DNA of 7,182 nt from NCBI GenBank assembly GCA_904420155.1, contig CAJFUH010000239.1:1-7182 (forward strand), in the 5' to 3' direction. The notes under the pieces are model-generated. The model ran no database searches. It was not told where the DNA came from and worked only from the letters and a program-made list of their open reading frames with translations. The position numbers and the translations under genes were made by a program. Shown here one piece after another: positions 3,827-7,182 of this stretch; position 1 is the stretch's first letter; the number at the start of each line of letters is the position of its first letter. This DNA comes from an uncultured Clostridia bacterium (lineage in GTDB: Bacteria > Bacillota > Clostridia > Oscillospirales > Acutalibacteraceae).

Positions 3827-6800
3827 ATGAAAAACTGGAAAGCCTTCATAAGCGTGGCATGCGCCGTCATGCTGGTTGCGGGGTCCACCCCGGTTTCCCA
3901 CGCCGGCGAGCAGGCGGGAAACGCGGCGGATGCAAGCGCAGTGGCCGTGTCAGAGGAAAGGATTCCCAAAAACGCGGGGGAATTGGTCATTGATGACAAT
4001 TCCTATAATTTGGATACCATCATCCAGAACAGCCTGGGGGACAGCGCCGCCATTAAGGTGGGCGTGGATCTCACGGGGGTGGGGCAGACGGTGCTGCCCA
4101 AGCAGGTGACTACCCTCATCGGATGGAAAACCGGCAACTTTTTTGAACCGGAGGAATACGAGATCCAGCGTACCTTGGGCAATCATATCCAGGGTGCTAC
4201 CTTTACCCTGGAAGAGGGAAGCAAAACCACTATTCAGAGCATCCGTTTCAAGATGCCGGACAAGAGCGTTACCATCCCCGAAGGGGTAACCGTAACATTT
4301 GAGAATTGCAGTTTTGATACTACGATTGTGAATAACGGGCAGGCGGAATTCCGCAACTGCGTGTTTGAAAACGGGACCATCGAAAACCATGGTACGGCCT
4401 CCTATACAGGCACGACACAGGAACCGGAAAATATTGCAAAGCCCCAGCCGCCCATTGGCGGGGAACTGGTCATTGACGACAGCAATCCCTATGATTTGGA
4501 CGATGCGCTGGCTTACAGCTTGGGCGGGAACGACGTGGTAAAGATCGCCTGCAACATGGCGGGCGTTGGGGACACCGTACTGCCCGCTCAGGTGAAAACC
4601 CTGATGGGATGGCAGACAAAGAGCTTTTTTGACGAAGAAGGAGAAAAAGTGCGGACCCTGGGAAACCATATCCAAGGGGACGCCTTCTCTTTTGAAGCGG
4701 GAAGCCAGGTGACGGTAAGGAGCATTGATTTCCGGATGCCGGACAAGAGCCTTACCATTCCGGAGGGGGCTACCGTCACATTTGTCAATTGCAGCTTTTC
4801 CCAGACCATTGTGAATAACGGCGCGGCGGTGTTTGACAATTGCCGTTTCCAAAACGGCAAGATTGAAAACAACGGTTCTGCGGAATATATCAACGGCACC
4901 CAGGAGCCGGAAAACCTGGGCGTGCCGTCGGAAACCCATATTCCTTTGGGGATTGCTGTCTCCCAGGATTCCCTGCAGCAGGCGGTAAAAGGCATTGCCT
5001 ACAGCGGGGAACTGGCCTATGAATTGAGCGGCACCAATAAGGACGACGCCGACGTCACCGTGGAAGTCTCCCCGGCGGATATGGGGATCTACGGGGAAGT
5101 CCAGGACGGCAAAGTCATCCTGTCCGGCACCCCTGCTAAGGCGGGTACGGTGGATATCACCCTGACGGCCGCAGCCCAAGGGGACAGCGCCGTCACCGGC
5201 GCCGCCCGGCTGACAATAAACGAGCCCCTGTCCGTTGCCATAGAAGGCCAGCTGGACTGCGTCACCGCAGGACAGAGCGGATATACCGATTACCTGCATG
5301 TTTATGTCACCGAAGGGGAAGAGGGGGAACCCGTGGATTACTATGAGTATTCCCAGGGAAATTCCGACGCAAAGCTGGAAGTAAGCCTTTCCCCGGAGGG
5401 GAGCGGTATGAGCGCCAATTGGCTGTTCGACCGGATTTCCGTTTCCGGAACCCCGGAAAAAGCGGGAACGTATGATGTTTCCGTGACGCTCACGGACAAA
5501 GGACAGGTGGTATCCAGCAATAAGGTGGAGCTGCGGATCTACACCGGCGATGAGACGTTAAAAGGGCAGTTTGAAACGCTGGATGGCTCCCAGGCCACCT
5601 GGGATATGGAACCCTATGAAATTTGGAACAGCGACAACGCAGTGGTCCCCGCCTATTTAAAAACCATTTACGGTTCCCACGAATCCGGCCTTTACGGTAT
5701 CATCGGAAATAACCAGTCCATCGGTACCGATACCCTGGTGATCCCGGCGGGCTGCGACGTCACTTTGGAAAATATCAAAATATACAGCAGCGTGAAAGTG
5801 ATTGTAGAAAAAGGCGGCTCGTTAACCCTGCGGGATTCCGTGGCGTATGGCGCCGTTGAGGTAAACGGGGGAACCTTCTCCATGGACCGCGACGCCGCTT
5901 TGGTAGACCAGCTCATCTTAAACGATGGAAGCGTGCTGAAGGACGCCCAGGTGGTGTCAAACGGGCGTTTCCTCACCGATGGGTCCGGCAAAGAAGTGGC
6001 GGACACCGTGGTGATTGTAAACGGCACGGTTACGGCCCAGGGGAGCAATCTCATTGAGGCCGAATGCGGCCATGGGGAAGAACCCGGGCAGACCGCCCTC
6101 CAGGTCAATGGAGAACTGGTGATCCCGGAGGGAAGCGTGCTGACTGCGATCGGAGGCGGCGATGAGCTTTACGGCCCCGGATGGATCGGCGGCATTGGCG
6201 TTTATCTGAATAACGGGACCATTTCCGGAGACGGCAAACTGATTGTACAGGGCGGCGTCGGCGTGGACGGACCCGGCGGAAACGGCATTGACGGCACAGG
6301 AAAAATTACCGTAGCGGAGCTGGAGAGCGCCGGCGGAGATTCCAGGAAACTCATTGACGGCCAGAAAAAGGGCGGCGACGCGGTAGGGGCAACCGTTATT
6401 GTTACCACTGCAAACCCGGTGCTCAAAGGCGGCGACGGAAATCCGGCGGGATCCGCAGCGATTACCCTCAGGGCGGATAAATCCCAGCTGCAAGCGCTCG
6501 TTGACCAATGGGAGGCCCTTCAGGAATCCGATTATACAGCGGAATCCTGGAACCGATTCCAGAATGCCATGGATCAGGCCAAGGCGTTATTAGAAGACCC
6601 GGCGGCCACGCAGAAACAGGTAGATCAAGCGGCGTCGGATCTCCAGGCGGCTTGGGAACAGCTTGAGAAAAAACAGGAACCTTCCACCAATCCTGCGGAG
6701 GATCAGCCCGGCCGGCCTCAGCAGAATCCTGATGGGACTGGGAAGCCCGGCCAAACTGGCAATGCCACTAATGCCCCGCAGACGGGGGACGCCGCTCTCT

Positions 6801-6877
6801 TTGCAACGCTTGCAGGGCTTGCGGGAGCCTCCTGCCTGGCTTTGTGCCTTAGAAAAAGAGACCGCCGTTCCCAATAA
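3827..6877 (+). CDS. Large secreted LPXTG-like cell-wall-anchored surface protein
   Basis: The 1016-aa product is exported and probably sortase-anchored. A signal peptide covers residues 1-26 (MKNWK basic start, hydrophobic core, likely cut after SHA). Residues 51-203 and 212-364 are tandem copies of one module with NCSF...NNG...NC.F.NG.IEN.G rungs, like a right-handed beta-helix. Residues of about 373-465 and 467-573 are two Ig-like domains, each with a SGTP-x-KAGT-x-D motif. About 575-880 is a Gly-, Val- and Asn-rich repetitive beta region, perhaps a second solenoid. Residues 884-946 look like a FIVAR-like helical domain (DYTAESW, AKALLEDPAATQKQVDQA). A Pro/Gly/Asn spacer leads to APQTGD (983-988), a hydrophobic anchor (989-1008) and the tail RKRDRRSQ. 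The ATG at 3827 follows AAGGAGG by 6 nt. No catalytic residues are recognisable; adhesion or glycan binding is plausible but unproven. It is divergent from the peptide cassette, and no functional link is shown. Confidence 0.95.
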   Translation: MKNWKAFISVACAVMLVAGSTPVSHAGEQAGNAADASAVAVSEERIPKNAGELVIDDNSYNLDTIIQNSLGDSAAIKVGVDLTGVGQTVLPKQVTTLIGWKTGNFFEPEEYEIQRTLGNHIQGATFTLEEGSKTTIQSIRFKMPDKSVTIPEGVTVTFENCSFDTTIVNNGQAEFRNCVFENGTIENHGTASYTGTTQEPENIAKPQPPIGGELVIDDSNPYDLDDALAYSLGGNDVVKIACNMAGVGDTVLPAQVKTLMGWQTKSFFDEEGEKVRTLGNHIQGDAFSFEAGSQVTVRSIDFRMPDKSLTIPEGATVTFVNCSFSQTIVNNGAAVFDNCRFQNGKIENNGSAEYINGTQEPENLGVPSETHIPLGIAVSQDSLQQAVKGIAYSGELAYELSGTNKDDADVTVEVSPADMGIYGEVQDGKVILSGTPAKAGTVDITLTAAAQGDSAVTGAARLTINEPLSVAIEGQLDCVTAGQSGYTDYLHVYVTEGEEGEPVDYYEYSQGNSDAKLEVSLSPEGSGMSANWLFDRISVSGTPEKAGTYDVSVTLTDKGQVVSSNKVELRIYTGDETLKGQFETLDGSQATWDMEPYEIWNSDNAVVPAYLKTIYGSHESGLYGIIGNNQSIGTDTLVIPAGCDVTLENIKIYSSVKVIVEKGGSLTLRDSVAYGAVEVNGGTFSMDRDAALVDQLILNDGSVLKDAQVVSNGRFLTDGSGKEVADTVVIVNGTVTAQGSNLIEAECGHGEEPGQTALQVNGELVIPEGSVLTAIGGGDELYGPGWIGGIGVYLNNGTISGDGKLIVQGGVGVDGPGGNGIDGTGKITVAELESAGGDSRKLIDGQKKGGDAVGATVIVTTANPVLKGGDGNPAGSAAITLRADKSQLQALVDQWEALQESDYTAESWNRFQNAMDQAKALLEDPAATQKQVDQAASDLQAAWEQLEKKQEPSTNPAEDQPGRPQQNPDGTGKPGQTGNATNAPQTGDAALFATLAGLAGASCLALCLRKRDRRSQ
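3977..4435 (+). repeat. Surface-protein module, copy 1 (153 codons)
   Basis: This segment encodes residues 51-203, from GELVIDD to TQEPENI. A hand alignment with copy 2 gives about 60% identity at the protein level with two compensating one-residue gaps. The blocks RTLGNHIQG, MPDKS-x-TIPEG and TIVNNG are shared, as are both Cys (161 and 178 here). Divergence suggests an old duplication rather than a recent one. Confidence 0.9.
4460..4918 (+). repeat. Surface-protein module, copy 2 (153 codons)
   Basis: This segment encodes residues 212-364, from GELVIDD to TQEPENL. It follows copy 1 after an 8-residue linker rich in Pro (KPQPPIG). The Cys pair is kept at residues 322 and 339, the same 17-residue spacing as in copy 1; one further Cys (242) is unique to this copy. 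Confidence 0.9.
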
Positions 6878-6933
6878 GGGCGGATGACCCCCTTTGCCCA
6901 GATAGGGATTTTGTATATCGGCGGATTTAGGCT

Positions 6934-6973
6934 AAAAAGGACCGCGTTCCGGAAAAACCGGAACGCGGTCCTT
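6934..6973 (-). terminator. Intrinsic terminator of the AraC-family gene
   Basis: AAGGACCGCGTTCCGG (6937-6952) and CCGGAACGCGGTCCTT (6958-6973) form a perfect 16-bp stem with a 5-nt loop. On the minus strand the stem is followed by TTTTT, as expected of a rho-independent terminator. It lies about 87 nt beyond the AraC-family stop. Read from the plus strand the T run is missing, so it would stop the surface-protein transcript less well, though the strong stem may still protect its 3' end. Confidence 0.85.
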
Positions 6974-7059
6974 CAGCTTGTACAAAAACCAATGATCAAA
7001 AAGACATACATAAATAGAGACGGGAGAGGTTTCGCTCCCCCAATTATGCCCGTGATAGT
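6974..7059. other. Intergenic spacer without recognised feature
   Basis: This short stretch lies between the terminator stem and the AraC-family stop codon. A 5-bp GGGAG/CTCCC pairing around 7022-7039 is too weak to call. It is probably the 3' untranslated part of the AraC-family transcript. Confidence 0.45.
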
Positions 7060-7182
7060 TTATTTCCCTTCCCGGTTGATGCGGGTTTCTGGTTTGGCGG
7101 CCTTATGGAAGACTTCAGATGGGGAGAGGCCGGTGATTTCCCGGAAGACCCGGGAAAAATAGTTGTAATCGTTATACCCCAC
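7060..7182 (-). CDS. AraC-family transcriptional regulator, C-terminal fragment
   Basis: The last 40 codons of a gene enter from the right edge and end at TAA (7062-7060). The peptide begins VGYNDYNYFSRVFREITGLS and continues PSEVFHKAA. This is the second helix-turn-helix of the AraC/XylS DNA-binding domain: GY-x-D-x-x-YFSR-x-F-x-x-x-x-G-x-(S/T)P-x-x is its signature. The usual arginine after the 'SPSE-x' motif is not kept here. The sensor domain lies outside the window, so the inducer is unknown. In Clostridia such regulators often control sugar uptake genes, but nothing here identifies a target. Orientation is convergent with the surface-protein gene. Confidence 0.92.
   Translation of the reverse strand: MGYNDYNYFSRVFREITGLSPSEVFHKAAKPETRINREGK

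Noticed and set aside
3950..5299. A 449-codon open frame on the minus strand opposite the surface-protein gene
   Set aside because: It has no RBS-supported start or domain signature, and its translation mirrors the repeats of the plus-strand gene. The plus frame has a signal peptide, domains and sortase motif.
6876..6895. Terminator of the surface-protein gene at AAGGG/CCCTT
   Set aside because: The stem is only 5 bp with a 9-nt loop and no T run follows; the 16-bp stem at 6937-6973 is far stronger.

Overview
The window looks like a chromosomal segment from a Gram-positive member of the Clostridia, probably a gut-type, Lachnospiraceae-like lineage. The evidence is strong AGGAGG-type ribosome binding sites, sigma-A-type promoters, a sortase-anchored surface protein with a FIVAR-like domain, and moderately high GC. 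The lineage is an inference from gene style; there is no rRNA or other marker.

Left half (1-3540, minus strand): this is a compact peptide-modification and export cassette of the RiPP type. In transcription order it encodes an HPr-kinase-like protein (3461-2742), a PqqD-like leader-binding protein (2745-2476), a small S24/S26 signal-peptidase-like serine protease (2479-2006) and an ABC exporter with fused membrane and ATPase domains (2006-345). The four genes overlap by 1 to 4 nt (ATGA, GTGA, TGATG), so they are probably translationally coupled. They are read from one promoter at 3509-3538 that has a 13-bp palindrome in its spacer. Just beyond the exporter lies a 40-residue ORF (238-116) with its own good promoter and a very strong RBS. 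Its product has an N-terminal YxxPxM motif and a Gly/Asp/Glu-rich C-terminal tail, as expected of a RiPP precursor. A hairpin and a new RBS follow it, then a gene that runs off the left edge. I infer that PqqD captures the leader, the kinase and perhaps other enzymes outside the window modify the peptide, the S26-like protease removes the leader, and the ABC protein exports the product. No radical SAM enzyme, cyclase or other maturase is visible here.

Middle (3474-3826): a divergent intergenic region of about 350 bp. It holds the cassette promoter on the left and a perfect-consensus promoter (TTGACA, 17 bp, TATAAT) on the right. Downstream of the right promoter there are two near-identical palindromic boxes (GTTAGCAAGAACTAA and GTTAGCTAAAACTAA, 26 bp apart). 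The second forms the inner part of a perfect 13-bp stem just before the RBS. About 170 bp between the promoters shows no recognisable feature.

Right half (3827-6877, plus strand): one gene encodes a 1016-residue secreted, wall-anchored protein. It has a signal peptide, two tandem copies of a 153-residue beta-helix-like module, two Ig-like domains, a second repetitive beta-rich region, a FIVAR-like helical domain, a Pro-rich spacer and an APQTG sortase motif with membrane anchor and basic tail. At the right edge, on the minus strand, are the last 40 codons of an AraC-family regulator (7182-7060), followed by a strong intrinsic terminator at 6934-6973.
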